A program made the translations under genes and the position numbers. Positions 25,322 to 34,253 of a stretch of 64,000 nt of DNA are shown piece after piece. The stretch spans positions 248,001-312,000 of the forward strand of contig DATENU010000011.1 in NCBI GenBank assembly GCA_035274845.1, given 5' to 3'. The first letter of the stretch is position 1. Each line of letters opens with the position of its first letter. The DNA is from Chthoniobacterales bacterium. GTDB taxonomy: Bacteria > Verrucomicrobiota > Verrucomicrobiia > Chthoniobacterales > UBA10450. The notes beneath the pieces were generated by a model. The model saw only the letters and a program-made list of their open reading frames with translations, was not told the DNA's origin and did no database searches.

Positions 25322-28138
25322 TTGAACCCGGCTCAGCGACTCCTTCCAATCTACCGTTTGGTCATCTCCCGTAGCCTCACTCTCGTGTCGCTGCTCACGT
25401 TCGCCGCGACCGGTTTCGGCCAATCGCACTGGGAGCTGAAACCGAGTAACTTGAACACGCCTTTGAACGCGGTTGCGTTCGGGAGCGGGCTCTTCGTCGC
25501 TGTCGGCGATTACGGAGTCATTTTGACTTCCCCCGACGGTGAAGTGTGGACTCGCCGCGGCAGCGGCACGGGGGACCGCTTATTGGCGATTGCTTTCGGC
25601 AACGGCCGTTTTGTCGTTACGAAAGAGAATCAAAACGCGCCCATCCTGACGTCGCCCGATGGAATTACCTGGGTGCCAGGAGTTGTCACGAACACCAGTG
25701 GCACGCCCATACAAAGTTCTGCCTTCGCGACCGTGGCCTTCGGCGAAGGGCGCTTCATGACGGCCGCGCCCACCTCATCCGTGGTTTTGGTTTCGACCGA
25801 TGGAACGTCGTTTAACCCCGTCACGATCGCACATTACCCGGACCCCGGAGCGCCGCTCAGCGGCCTTGTGCATCTCACTTATCTCGACCACCAATTTTTC
25901 GCGGCAACGACCGGCGGCGGTATCCATTCATCGGCGGACGGCATCAAATGGAAATGGCGATCGAATGGCTATGGCACCCTCATTGCGACTGACGGCGTTC
26001 GCCACGTGGCGGGAGCCGGGAACTACGCGAGTTTTTCGGTCGACGCCGGCCACACCTTTCAGGCGTCCGATGGGCCCAAAGATCGATATTTCAATCTTTC
26101 AAGTAACGTCCACGCTATCTGCTGTGGAGCCGGCGTTTTCGTGGCCGTGGACGGGAGCGCCGGCATCTGGACCTCAGAACGAGGTGAGTACTGGACGGGG
26201 CGGGGGCACTACGGCAGTTACGTCGACGACTTCCGCGGGGTGGCCTTCGATGGCGCTGGCCGTTTTGTAGCCGTCGGTTGGGCCCTGAATTTGAACCAGG
26301 CTATGATCGCCGTGTCATCCGCCGACGCGCCTCTTCCTCCTCCCCCCGCCTACACCGTCTACCGTCTGCAGGATTTATCGAATGGGGTTTTTAACGGCGA
26401 ACCACGCTCGATCAGCGATTCTGGCGTCATAGGAGGCACACTCAAGGTGAACAACAAAAACATCGGAGCGATATTGCGTGACGGCACTGTAACGACTTAT
26501 CCCGATCCCGTTTATGGTTCATATCCGACCTCTGTAATTTCAGTGAACAGCAATGGATCGGCCGCTCTGGAAGTCGAACTGGGGTCGGGCTATACCCTCG
26601 GCGTTGCTCTCCCCCAGGGCGCTCGCACTTTCCCAGGAGGTGGAGTTTACAGTACAGCGCGCAGCATCAATTCAAACAGCTCCATCGTCGGGACCTATTA
26701 TGATTACGCGAGCACGTTCCGGAGCATTTATCGTTACGACGGAAACACAGGGGAAACCGTCGATCTCGGAAATTTTGGGCTTTATAAACCACGGGTCACC
26801 TCCATTAACGATGCCGGTGACATCGCGGGCTATTACACCACGTCGGACTATTACGAACATCGCTATCCTTTTCGGGTTCTGGCCGACGGACAATTGACTC
26901 TGATTCCCACTTTGGGCGGCGAGTTCGTCTATGATCTTTTCATCAATTCCTCAGGAGCCGTTGCCGGGGCCTCTTCATTGCCTTCCGGGCCGGTCATCGT
27001 AAGCAACACCCATGCTTTCCTTTTTAAGGATGGGGTCACGTCGGACGTCGATTTGTTCAATTCGGGATTCAGCCAGGTGAGTGGCCTTAACGATTCGGGC
27101 GACGTCGTCGGACAGTTTGACGCGAAGAATATGGAGGTTTGGCAGAGCACTTCAGGTAACGCGTTTCTTTACCACAACGGAGTCATGTACGACCTGGACA
27201 GCCTGCTCGATGCCAGCGGCGATGGATGGGTGTTTTGGCGCGCAACCGGCATTAACAACAACGGCTGGATTGTCGGACAGGGGTGGTTCCACGGGCCCTA
27301 CCATCTCGAACCTTTTCTGGCCGTTCCTACAGCGGGAAGCCCCGCCGGAACCCAAACCCGCTTTGCCAACGTTTCCACACGCTCGCGGACCAGCACGGGC
27401 GATGATGCGCTGATCGCCGGATTTGTTCTCAGGGGCGGACCCAAACGACTGATCCTCAGAGCGATCGGTCCCGGACTGGGAAACGTGGTCCCCGATCGTC
27501 TCGCTAACCCGACCCTGGAACTTTTCAACGACCGCGGCGAACGGCTCGCGTTCAATGATAACTTCACAGACCTGCCGTATTCAGATCAAAGTGAAATTGG
27601 CAGTTATCGTTTGTCACCTCCGTGGGGCGGGACGACCACAGCCGATAGCGTGATTGCCGCCACGCTTCCGGAAGGGGCCTACACTGCCGTCGTTCGCGGA
27701 AAGGACGGCACCAGCGGGAATTGTCTGGTCGAAGTTTACAACGTCGATACCGATTATTCCCCCGGGCTCCTCAATATCTCCACCCGCGGCCCGGTCGGCA
27801 CCGGCGACAATGTCATGATCGCAGGGATCATTATTAAGGGCGAGCGTCAACGGCGGGTCATCGTCCGGGGGATTGGACCGAGCCTGGCGCAGGCCGGCGT
27901 GGCCAATCCTCTCCAGGATCCGACGCTGGAAATACACGATCAGGACGGGCAAATCGCCGCCAATGATGCCTGGCGTTCCGATCAGGAAGGAGAAATTGTC
28001 GCGACCGGTCTTGCACCGGGGGATGATCGCGACGCCGCGGTGATTCTCTCTCTTTGGCCGGGCAATTACACAGCCATTGTGCGCGGAAAAGATAACGGGA
28101 CTGGAAACGCCCTTGTTGAGGTTTACGCCTTGCCCTGA
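25322..28138 (+). CDS. Secreted propeller/HAF-repeat protein with tandem C-terminal domain
   Basis: A 938-residue protein with a signal peptide (about 1-34) from a TTG start; no better start is visible. About 35-335: repeats such as ILTSPDGEVWTRR and ILTSPDGITWVPG, typical of BNR/Ycf48-type propellers. About 345-670: HAF-type repeats (GINNNGWIVGQGWF, SLNDSGDVVGQF-like) often seen in extracellular proteins. Residues 681-810 and 816-938: two copies of a domain with STR..TGDN..IAG..., R(A/G)IGP(S/G)L, (D/N)PTLE and a VEVY ending. The same pair ends the proteins at 29846 and 50780. Probably surface-located or exported; no enzyme motif seen. Confidence 0.82.
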   Translation: MNPAQRLLPIYRLVISRSLTLVSLLTFAATGFGQSHWELKPSNLNTPLNAVAFGSGLFVAVGDYGVILTSPDGEVWTRRGSGTGDRLLAIAFGNGRFVVTKENQNAPILTSPDGITWVPGVVTNTSGTPIQSSAFATVAFGEGRFMTAAPTSSVVLVSTDGTSFNPVTIAHYPDPGAPLSGLVHLTYLDHQFFAATTGGGIHSSADGIKWKWRSNGYGTLIATDGVRHVAGAGNYASFSVDAGHTFQASDGPKDRYFNLSSNVHAICCGAGVFVAVDGSAGIWTSERGEYWTGRGHYGSYVDDFRGVAFDGAGRFVAVGWALNLNQAMIAVSSADAPLPPPPAYTVYRLQDLSNGVFNGEPRSISDSGVIGGTLKVNNKNIGAILRDGTVTTYPDPVYGSYPTSVISVNSNGSAALEVELGSGYTLGVALPQGARTFPGGGVYSTARSINSNSSIVGTYYDYASTFRSIYRYDGNTGETVDLGNFGLYKPRVTSINDAGDIAGYYTTSDYYEHRYPFRVLADGQLTLIPTLGGEFVYDLFINSSGAVAGASSLPSGPVIVSNTHAFLFKDGVTSDVDLFNSGFSQVSGLNDSGDVVGQFDAKNMEVWQSTSGNAFLYHNGVMYDLDSLLDASGDGWVFWRATGINNNGWIVGQGWFHGPYHLEPFLAVPTAGSPAGTQTRFANVSTRSRTSTGDDALIAGFVLRGGPKRLILRAIGPGLGNVVPDRLANPTLELFNDRGERLAFNDNFTDLPYSDQSEIGSYRLSPPWGGTTTADSVIAATLPEGAYTAVVRGKDGTSGNCLVEVYNVDTDYSPGLLNISTRGPVGTGDNVMIAGIIIKGERQRRVIVRGIGPSLAQAGVANPLQDPTLEIHDQDGQIAANDAWRSDQEGEIVATGLAPGDDRDAAVILSLWPGNYTAIVRGKDNGTGNALVEVYALP

Positions 28139-28250
28139 TCCGGTCCGCGATCGGCCGTAGTTTCTCGTTGTCGGCCTTTTTTGCCGGCGTTACGTTATCA
28201 GCGAAGACGCCCGTAAATGCGCTTTCGCTCTCAAGGAGGGAGCCACCGTC

Positions 28251-29243
28251 ATGACGACAGCCACTGCCGAAGAAAAAACTGAAACAAAACTCAGCCAGCT
28301 CGAGCAGCTGAAAAAATTCACCGTGGTCGTCGCGGATACAGGCGACTTCCAGACCATCAAGGAGTTTCAGCCGCGGGATGCAACGACCAACCCGAGCCTC
28401 ATCTATGCCGCGACGCAGAAGGAACAGTATTTCCAACTCCTGAATGATGTGCTGGCGGAGAGAAAGAATTCCGGATTATCGGGAGCGGCGCAGATCGAAG
28501 ACATCATCGATCACCTGCTGATAAAGTTCGGCTGCGAAATCCTGAAAATCGTGCCCGGACGCGTCTCGACCGAGACCGACGCACGGCTCTCGTTCAATAC
28601 CGAAGGCTCGATTAGCAAAGGCCGGCAACTGATCAAGCTTTACGAGGAAAAGGGGATCGAGCGCGAGCGCATCCTGATCAAGATCGCGTCGACCTGGGAA
28701 GGATTGCTGGCCGCCGAGCAACTGCAAAAAGAAGGAATTCGCTGCAACCTGACGCTGATGTTTTCCCTCGTCCAGGCCGTCCGGGCGGCCGAAGCCAAGG
28801 TTCAGCTCATCTCGCCTTTCGTCGGCCGGATTTACGACTGGTTCAAAAAAGAAATGAAGCGCGACTACTCGGGCCCGGAAGATCCCGGCGTTCAGTCAGT
28901 GACGGAGATTTATTCGTATTACAAGAAGTTCGGGATCACGACCGAGGTGATGGGCGCTAGCTTCCGGAACACAGGGCAAATTCGGGAGCTGGCCGGCTGC
29001 GATTGCCTGACCATTAGCCCCGAGCTGATGAAGGAGCTCTCGGATTCCACCGACCCGATCGAGCGCAAACTCGATCCCGAGAAAGCGAAGTCGGGAAAGA
29101 TCGACAAGCTTCAGCTTGACGAGAAAACATTTCGATACGGGCTAAACGACAACGCGATGGCTTACGAAAAGACCGGGGAAGGAATTCGGAAATTCGCGGC
29201 GGATATCGTGAAGCTGGAGAAATTCGTCGCGAGCAAGCTGTGA
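28251..29243 (+). CDS. tal: Transaldolase
   Basis: A 330-residue enzyme of the pentose phosphate pathway, moving a dihydroxyacetone unit from sedoheptulose 7-phosphate to glyceraldehyde 3-phosphate. Motifs: VVADTGDF followed by [10 protein letters not shown] at the start, the Schiff-base lysine in [11 protein letters not shown], and [18 protein letters not shown] with [11 protein letters not shown]. Its length is that of the TalB-type single-domain enzyme. A Shine-Dalgarno (AAGGAGGG) precedes the ATG. No linked transketolase in the window. Confidence 0.95.
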   Translation: MTTATAEEKTETKLSQLEQLKKFTVVVADTGDFQTIKEFQPRDATTNPSLIYAATQKEQYFQLLNDVLAERKNSGLSGAAQIEDIIDHLLIKFGCEILKIVPGRVSTETDARLSFNTEGSISKGRQLIKLYEEKGIERERILIKIASTWEGLLAAEQLQKEGIRCNLTLMFSLVQAVRAAEAKVQLISPFVGRIYDWFKKEMKRDYSGPEDPGVQSVTEIYSYYKKFGITTEVMGASFRNTGQIRELAGCDCLTISPELMKELSDSTDPIERKLDPEKAKSGKIDKLQLDEKTFRYGLNDNAMAYEKTGEGIRKFAADIVKLEKFVASKL

Positions 29244-29245
29244 TC

Positions 29246-29320
29246 TGTAGCGGCGGTCTCTGACCGCCGATTGCGTGAGCGGCAATGAGCGATCGCGGCG
29301 GTCAAGAGACCGCCGCTACA
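29246..29320. repeat. Palindromic hairpin-doublet element, TGTAGCGGCGG family
   Basis: Inverted arms of about 25 bp run from TGTAGCGGCGGTCTCT on the left to AGAGACCGCCGCTACA on the right, with a one-base bulge. Each arm also makes its own small hairpin: GGCGGTC-TCT-GACCGCC and GGCGGTC-AAGA-GACCGCC. It occupies the whole gap between tal and trmL, ending 9 bases before the trmL ATG. Confidence 0.78.
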
Positions 29321-29329
29321 GCAATTCCA

Positions 29330-29773
29330 ATGTTCAACGTCGTCCTGGTCGAACCGGAGATCCCGCCGAACACGGGCAATATTGGCCGGCTTTGCCTGGC
29401 GACGGGCTCGACCTTGCATCTGGTCAAGCCGCTTGGATTTTCGATCGACGATCGCGAACTGAAACGGGCCGGGCTCGATTACTGGAAGGAAGTCGACCTG
29501 CGGCTCTGGGATTCTTTCGAACAGCTTCGCCAGGATAACGCGAGCAGCCGGTTCTTTTTGCTCACCACGAAAACCGACCGGGCCTATTACGATATTCATT
29601 TTCGGCCTGGCGATTTCCTGGTGTTCGGACGCGAAACCAAAGGCCTGCCTGAACCCCTGCTTCGGGATCATGCCGACGAATTACTCACCATTCCGATGCG
29701 AGGGACCCGCAGCCTGAATCTCGCCACCGCCGTCGGAATTGTCCTGTTCGAGGCAATGCGCCAACGGCGTTGA
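29330..29773 (+). CDS. trmL: tRNA (cytidine/uridine-34 2'-O)-methyltransferase
   Basis: A 147-residue SPOUT methyltransferase that modifies the wobble base of tRNA-Leu in known members. I use the ATG at 29330, which gives the family's exact start FNVVLVEPEIPPNTGNIGRL; the longer frame would run into the repeat. The knot motifs are present: FLVFGRETKGLPE and IPMRGTRSLNLATAVGIVLFEA. Length matches E. coli TrmL. The palindromic element directly upstream takes the place of a normal leader. Confidence 0.9.
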   Translation: MFNVVLVEPEIPPNTGNIGRLCLATGSTLHLVKPLGFSIDDRELKRAGLDYWKEVDLRLWDSFEQLRQDNASSRFFLLTTKTDRAYYDIHFRPGDFLVFGRETKGLPEPLLRDHADELLTIPMRGTRSLNLATAVGIVLFEAMRQRR

Positions 29774-29845
29774 CGGCGAGCCGTCCCCTCTATGACCACC
29801 GGGTTTCAAATGCGTTCCGGCGTTCAGCCGACCGCCGCTACCGTG

Positions 29846-32800
29846 CTACGGCCCGAGGTCATAGACTTCAACGAGACCAACACCAGTGCCGTTATTCAGT
29901 CCCCTAAGCAGCGCGGTGTAAGGGCCGGGCGGTAGCGTCGCGGCTACACCGGACTCCAATTGGTTCGTCGGCGCGAGGCCTGCTGCTGTCAGTTCCGCGG
30001 CCTGGGCCGGGTTATCCTGCCAGTCATCGTTCGCAAGAAGGAGTGCTCCATTGCCATCGCGCAGCTCCAACGTTGGATCAGCCAGCGCCTTTGGGACACC
30101 AAAGGCGGTCAGGCTCGGCCCGATTCCACGGACCACTATTCTGTCCTCGATCACATTGTCGCTCAGCCGGAAGCCTGCGATGACGATGTCGTTACCCGTG
30201 CCGACGAAGGCGCGAGTGCTCAGATTGGCCAGCTTCGACGCAATTCCCTGATTGAGGTCGTAGACTTCAATCAGGATCAACCCCGAAGTGTTATCCTTAC
30301 TTTGGACGATCGCGGTGTACGCTCCGGGGGCAAGCGTAGCGTCGATAGCCGACTCGAAGTCATTCGCAGGCGGCATGCCAGTTCCTTGGATTGTTGCCCC
30401 CAGAGTATCCTTCCAGTTGTCGTTGTTGATTGTGCGAAAAGCGCCTGGACCGTGCAGGCTCAGCACTGGATCGGCTAGAGAATCGGAGATACCTGATTGT
30501 GCCAACGAAGGTCCAATCGCCCGGACAAGCACATGTTTGGCAGCGCTTCCGGCGATGACAAACCCGGCAATGCCAACATTGTCACCTGTCTGAAGGCGCA
30601 GACGAGCGGATAGGTTGATGGTCTGCGTGGTGGGCAGCAAAGTTGGCGTCGCGATTTCCGCGGGTGCCGGGGCAGGTGTCGCCATCGGAGTTATCGTCGG
30701 CCTTGTCGTCGCCGCCGCTGTGGGGTCAGGGGTTGCTGCGACGACTGGAGTTGCAACGGGTGTTCGAATCGGTACTGCCGTCGTCGTTGGAATTGTGGCG
30801 GGTGTCGACGCCGGAATAGGTGTTGGCATCGGGCTAGATGTAGGTGGAGCTGAGGCCAAAGCTGAAGGTGTCGGACAGGCGAGGTCCGTTGTGAGGATCA
30901 AAGTCCATCCGCCAGTAATGAGGCCGACATCCTGGCGCGCAAAATCGCGAACGTACAGTTTCCAATCGCCGTTCGGGTTTGTCCCGCCAAACACGGAAGC
31001 GAAGGTCGCGTAGGTCGGCGCGCCTGCCGGGACAGGCCCTGGATTGCCGTATCCCATCACCTGAGGAAAAATATCGAGTGGGAAGTAGTAGTTGGTGGGG
31101 TTATACGTTCCCTCTGGCCAGGAGCCCAGGTCAGGTAATCGCATGACTCCGATGTCGTTGAGTGTGTAGGTAACCTCATCCATGCCGGTGTTGTCCCCCG
31201 CGCCATCTTGGACGAGCAGAGCTGCGCTGGTCGGCCCCACTAACACGACCCCAACATCATCGGGGGCAGTATGGGTGAACTGATGGATCTTCACCTGAAC
31301 GCTGCCGGTTGGGGTGGAAATCAGGCCAAGGCCTGCGACCGTGACAATCGACGGGTAAGGCGTGGCATTACCGGAGCCGTCGCTCGGAATCAGATCAGGA
31401 TCCGGAATCGTAATGCGGTCTGAGTTCGGGATCACACTGGTCGTGGAGCAGGATATCTCGTCCGCGCCGATGTCGGGCCGGAGGGGGGGAGTTGGTCTGA
31501 GGTCATTGTCAAAGTCTGTCGTGATAGAGCTAGGCGTGGCCATTGCCTGCACCGGCGTCCCTGGCAGGACATGGAGATTGACTGTTTCCGCAGTGCCGAT
31601 TGGGGTTATCAACAATGGGTCAAGGTCGATGCTATTCACGTCCTGACCCGTGAACATCCGCCAGGCGGCGAGAGTCGGGAGGTCTTGTGGAGGATTGATA
31701 ACCAATCCGGTAAGTCCAGCAACGCCGGGGGTGAGGTTAGCGCGAAGGTCGTTGAAATTCGAGGTTAACCGTCCGGTTCCGGCAATGGCAATCGCGTAGT
31801 TCTTGCCTGGACCGGTGTGACTGCGCTCATTCCAGAAAATATTGTTCCGAAGCGAGCTCCCGGGCGTGTTTAGCTTTTCACTGATGAACGCATAGCTGTT
31901 TGCGACGCCGGACCCCTCGCCGCCGACGTAAACAGTATTGAAAATAAAGTCGTTCGTTCCGTTAGTGAGCAGGGAGTCGCGTTCTCTGATTCCTGACACC
32001 GCTACGCCTGGCGAGACTGGCATACCGTTAGCATCTGTTCCAAGGTTCACCATATTATTTGCGTAAATTGCCTTTGAGTTCCCTTGGAAAAAGCTGCCAT
32101 GGATACCCACCAACGATCCGGTAGCGGCTTTTATTGATAGCGAGTGGACAAAATTGCGCGTGACTGCATTACGGTTTTGTTTGAAATTCAGCGACATGCC
32201 AAAGATGGCACTGCCCCCTGTCGCGGACGCAACGGACAGAGAATGAACGGTGTTCTGCGAAATGGTGTTTGAGCCTGCACTGCCCCCGCAGGTAATGCCG
32301 GTCAACAAAAGCCCCGGACCGTTCGAATGGCTGGTCATGTTGCGGATAAGGTTTCCGCTGATTGGGCTGGCATGAGCACGCTGCGATCGAATTCCGGTCA
32401 TCACATAGGTGCCAGTCTGCGTGTTAGTAATAACTCCATTGGGAAGTGTGCCACCGATGATGTTGTTGGTGATTGTCCCGTTAGTGTCGAAATTCGGATT
32501 GACGTAAATTCCGTCGAATCCCAACATCCCGGCGACGGCTGGCGGGCCTTGTATCGTTATTGAACCGATTTTGTTGCCGGAAATGGTGGTGGATTGCTCG
32601 GTGAAATTGGAAAAGCCTCTCACAGTAGCAATAGTCTTACGATCTGATCTGGTTGAGGTTGAATCAATTACGATGCTGGATGGAAGGAATCCGTCCAAAG
32701 TGCCATCCAAACTACCGATGGTATTGTCTATTGCATGGATCAATCCGCCGGGGTCATCGTTAAAAATGAAGTTGCTCATGTTTACCCCTATGAATACTGG

Positions 32801-33898
32801 AGAATTAAGATCATTGTGCTTGGCTGTTTGGCGAATGCCGGAAATGGTGTTGTCTTGAATGGTCGTCACCACAACTTTGCTGACGCTTAATATTTCAATG
32901 CCTCTAAATTGGTTTTCCAGGCCGTGTGGTCCCGTTCCGGTGATGATCGTTGTTCCGGTCCCGTCGGCTTCGCCAAACCCGATCCTGTTGCCCGTAATCG
33001 TAAAGGCGCCCGAAGGGGTGGCGGTATTCACCACAATTCCGGCATAGCGGCCCGCAGCGGTAAAGGTTCGACTGACCCTTTGGTAGATCCGGTTATTGGA
33101 GATCGTCCAATCGTCGTTCCCGTCGCCAACCCCAATGCCTGAGGTGTTAGTTTTGCCGGTGCCGAAAAAGTCGTAGATGTTGTTATTCTCAATCTTCACA
33201 ATGCTATTTCGAATCTCGGCGTTTGTTATGCTACCCGATCCACGGATGGCTTGGGTCGGGGGGTGTAGCGGATCGGCTGGTCCGATATTGCACATGGAAA
33301 TGGTATTGCGGTCATTGCCTGTGGTGGTTCCCGTGCTGAAGATAATGGTCGCGCCGGGATTAGTGTTCGAAGAAGTCGATGATCCTAGAATCGTACACCT
33401 CGTGATAATGTTGTCCGTCGCGTCATTGCGGAACCGAATCGTGTTGGCTCCCAAGGCAGCGCTGACGTTGGAGATCGTGAGGGAGTTCCCGGGCGTGCCT
33501 GGCGGGTTCAAACCGTCTATCGTCACTCTGTCCGCGCCGTCCAGGTCAATCAAAGGCTGGCCCGGAAGATTGCCGCTAATCGTCCATGCACCGCCACTCG
33601 GCTTAATCGAAATTTCGTCGTAAGAAGATGGAGGCGAGCCTGTCCCGCTGGCAAATAAGACTGCGGTGAGCGTTTCGGTCGTGTTGCCGGTAATATCAAT
33701 TCTGATCACGCCGGTGTGCTGACGCTCATTGATCTTCGCGAACGCGTCTTTCAACGTGGTGTAGCTCGCCGTCGATATGGGGCCATCTGAAGTAACATGG
33801 ACTTGTGCAAAACTGGGCGATGCTGAAAGAAACAGCGTAGGAACGAACAAAAGAATTGCGACATTCCGCAAACTCCAGCTACTGATTTGATTTTTCAT
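29846..33898 (-). CDS. Giant secreted beta-helix protein with P-domain and tandem C-terminal domain
   Basis: A 1350-residue protein with a signal peptide (about 1-32, ending SFAQ). About 40-830 is a right-handed parallel beta-helix: many GNxI, ISxN and xNTI turns (for example ISGNKIGSITI, ITNNIIGGTL). About 835-1003 is a proprotein-convertase P-like domain (HTAPDDVGVVLVGPTS, FGGTNPNGDWKLYVRDFA, GGWTLILTT). A Pro/Thr-rich linker follows to about 1092, then two copies of the STR..TGDN..RGIGPSL domain (1093-1222 and 1223-1350). Likely an adhesin-like or polysaccharide-binding surface protein. It has no cleavage residues of a lyase that I can identify. Confidence 0.82.
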   Translation of the reverse strand: MKNQISSWSLRNVAILLFVPTLFLSASPSFAQVHVTSDGPISTASYTTLKDAFAKINERQHTGVIRIDITGNTTETLTAVLFASGTGSPPSSYDEISIKPSGGAWTISGNLPGQPLIDLDGADRVTIDGLNPPGTPGNSLTISNVSAALGANTIRFRNDATDNIITRCTILGSSTSSNTNPGATIIFSTGTTTGNDRNTISMCNIGPADPLHPPTQAIRGSGSITNAEIRNSIVKIENNNIYDFFGTGKTNTSGIGVGDGNDDWTISNNRIYQRVSRTFTAAGRYAGIVVNTATPSGAFTITGNRIGFGEADGTGTTIITGTGPHGLENQFRGIEILSVSKVVVTTIQDNTISGIRQTAKHNDLNSPVFIGVNMSNFIFNDDPGGLIHAIDNTIGSLDGTLDGFLPSSIVIDSTSTRSDRKTIATVRGFSNFTEQSTTISGNKIGSITIQGPPAVAGMLGFDGIYVNPNFDTNGTITNNIIGGTLPNGVITNTQTGTYVMTGIRSQRAHASPISGNLIRNMTSHSNGPGLLLTGITCGGSAGSNTISQNTVHSLSVASATGGSAIFGMSLNFKQNRNAVTRNFVHSLSIKAATGSLVGIHGSFFQGNSKAIYANNMVNLGTDANGMPVSPGVAVSGIRERDSLLTNGTNDFIFNTVYVGGEGSGVANSYAFISEKLNTPGSSLRNNIFWNERSHTGPGKNYAIAIAGTGRLTSNFNDLRANLTPGVAGLTGLVINPPQDLPTLAAWRMFTGQDVNSIDLDPLLITPIGTAETVNLHVLPGTPVQAMATPSSITTDFDNDLRPTPPLRPDIGADEISCSTTSVIPNSDRITIPDPDLIPSDGSGNATPYPSIVTVAGLGLISTPTGSVQVKIHQFTHTAPDDVGVVLVGPTSAALLVQDGAGDNTGMDEVTYTLNDIGVMRLPDLGSWPEGTYNPTNYYFPLDIFPQVMGYGNPGPVPAGAPTYATFASVFGGTNPNGDWKLYVRDFARQDVGLITGGWTLILTTDLACPTPSALASAPPTSSPMPTPIPASTPATIPTTTAVPIRTPVATPVVAATPDPTAAATTRPTITPMATPAPAPAEIATPTLLPTTQTINLSARLRLQTGDNVGIAGFVIAGSAAKHVLVRAIGPSLAQSGISDSLADPVLSLHGPGAFRTINNDNWKDTLGATIQGTGMPPANDFESAIDATLAPGAYTAIVQSKDNTSGLILIEVYDLNQGIASKLANLSTRAFVGTGNDIVIAGFRLSDNVIEDRIVVRGIGPSLTAFGVPKALADPTLELRDGNGALLLANDDWQDNPAQAAELTAAGLAPTNQLESGVAATLPPGPYTALLRGLNNGTGVGLVEVYDLGP

Positions 33899-34253
33899 GG
33901 GGAAGGGGTGGTGTTCAGGGGGACCGGAAACTCAAATGAGAATTCAGAAGGATGAAGGCAGAGGGAAAAAGGGAAGAGGAAAGAGCTCAGGAGAAGCTGA
34001 CTGAGGAGTTCATTTTGGTGGGGGATCGCGTTAAGCGGCCTTCCAGCGAAGGTTCAGCCCCACGGGCTCCACGAGCCCGGCCGAAGATACGTTGAAACGT
34101 CGGGGGACGTAATCTGGGTCGGGTTTACGAAAACGGCTTCGAAGTGTCAAGACATTGATTGTTTTTCCACCGACGAAGCAGCGAGCCCCCTCGCGTTACC
34201 AAAGGAGTTGAATAAACGGTGGCGGCCTCTGTCTAACCTTTGCGAGTACAACT
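33899..34253. other. 355-bp intergenic region between divergent envelope genes
   Basis: The region separates two secreted-protein genes read in opposite directions, so it should hold both promoters. On the right side TTGAAT and TCTAAC at 34208-34237 form a candidate promoter. A hairpin CGGGCT-CCACG-AGCCCG lies at 34063-34079 and a small palindrome ACGTTGAAACGT at 34089-34100. The left 120 bp is purine-rich on the plus strand (GGGAAGAGGAAAGAG type). No open frame of interest is seen. Confidence 0.5.
34208..34237 (+). promoter_or_regulatory. Promoter-like TTGAAT-N18-TCTAAC before the 34254 gene
   Basis: TTGAAT at 34208-34213 and TCTAAC at 34232-34237 (continuing CTTT) have an 18-bp spacer, 16 bases before the ATG. 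The same two boxes occur upstream of 23269 and 37088. Confidence 0.45.
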
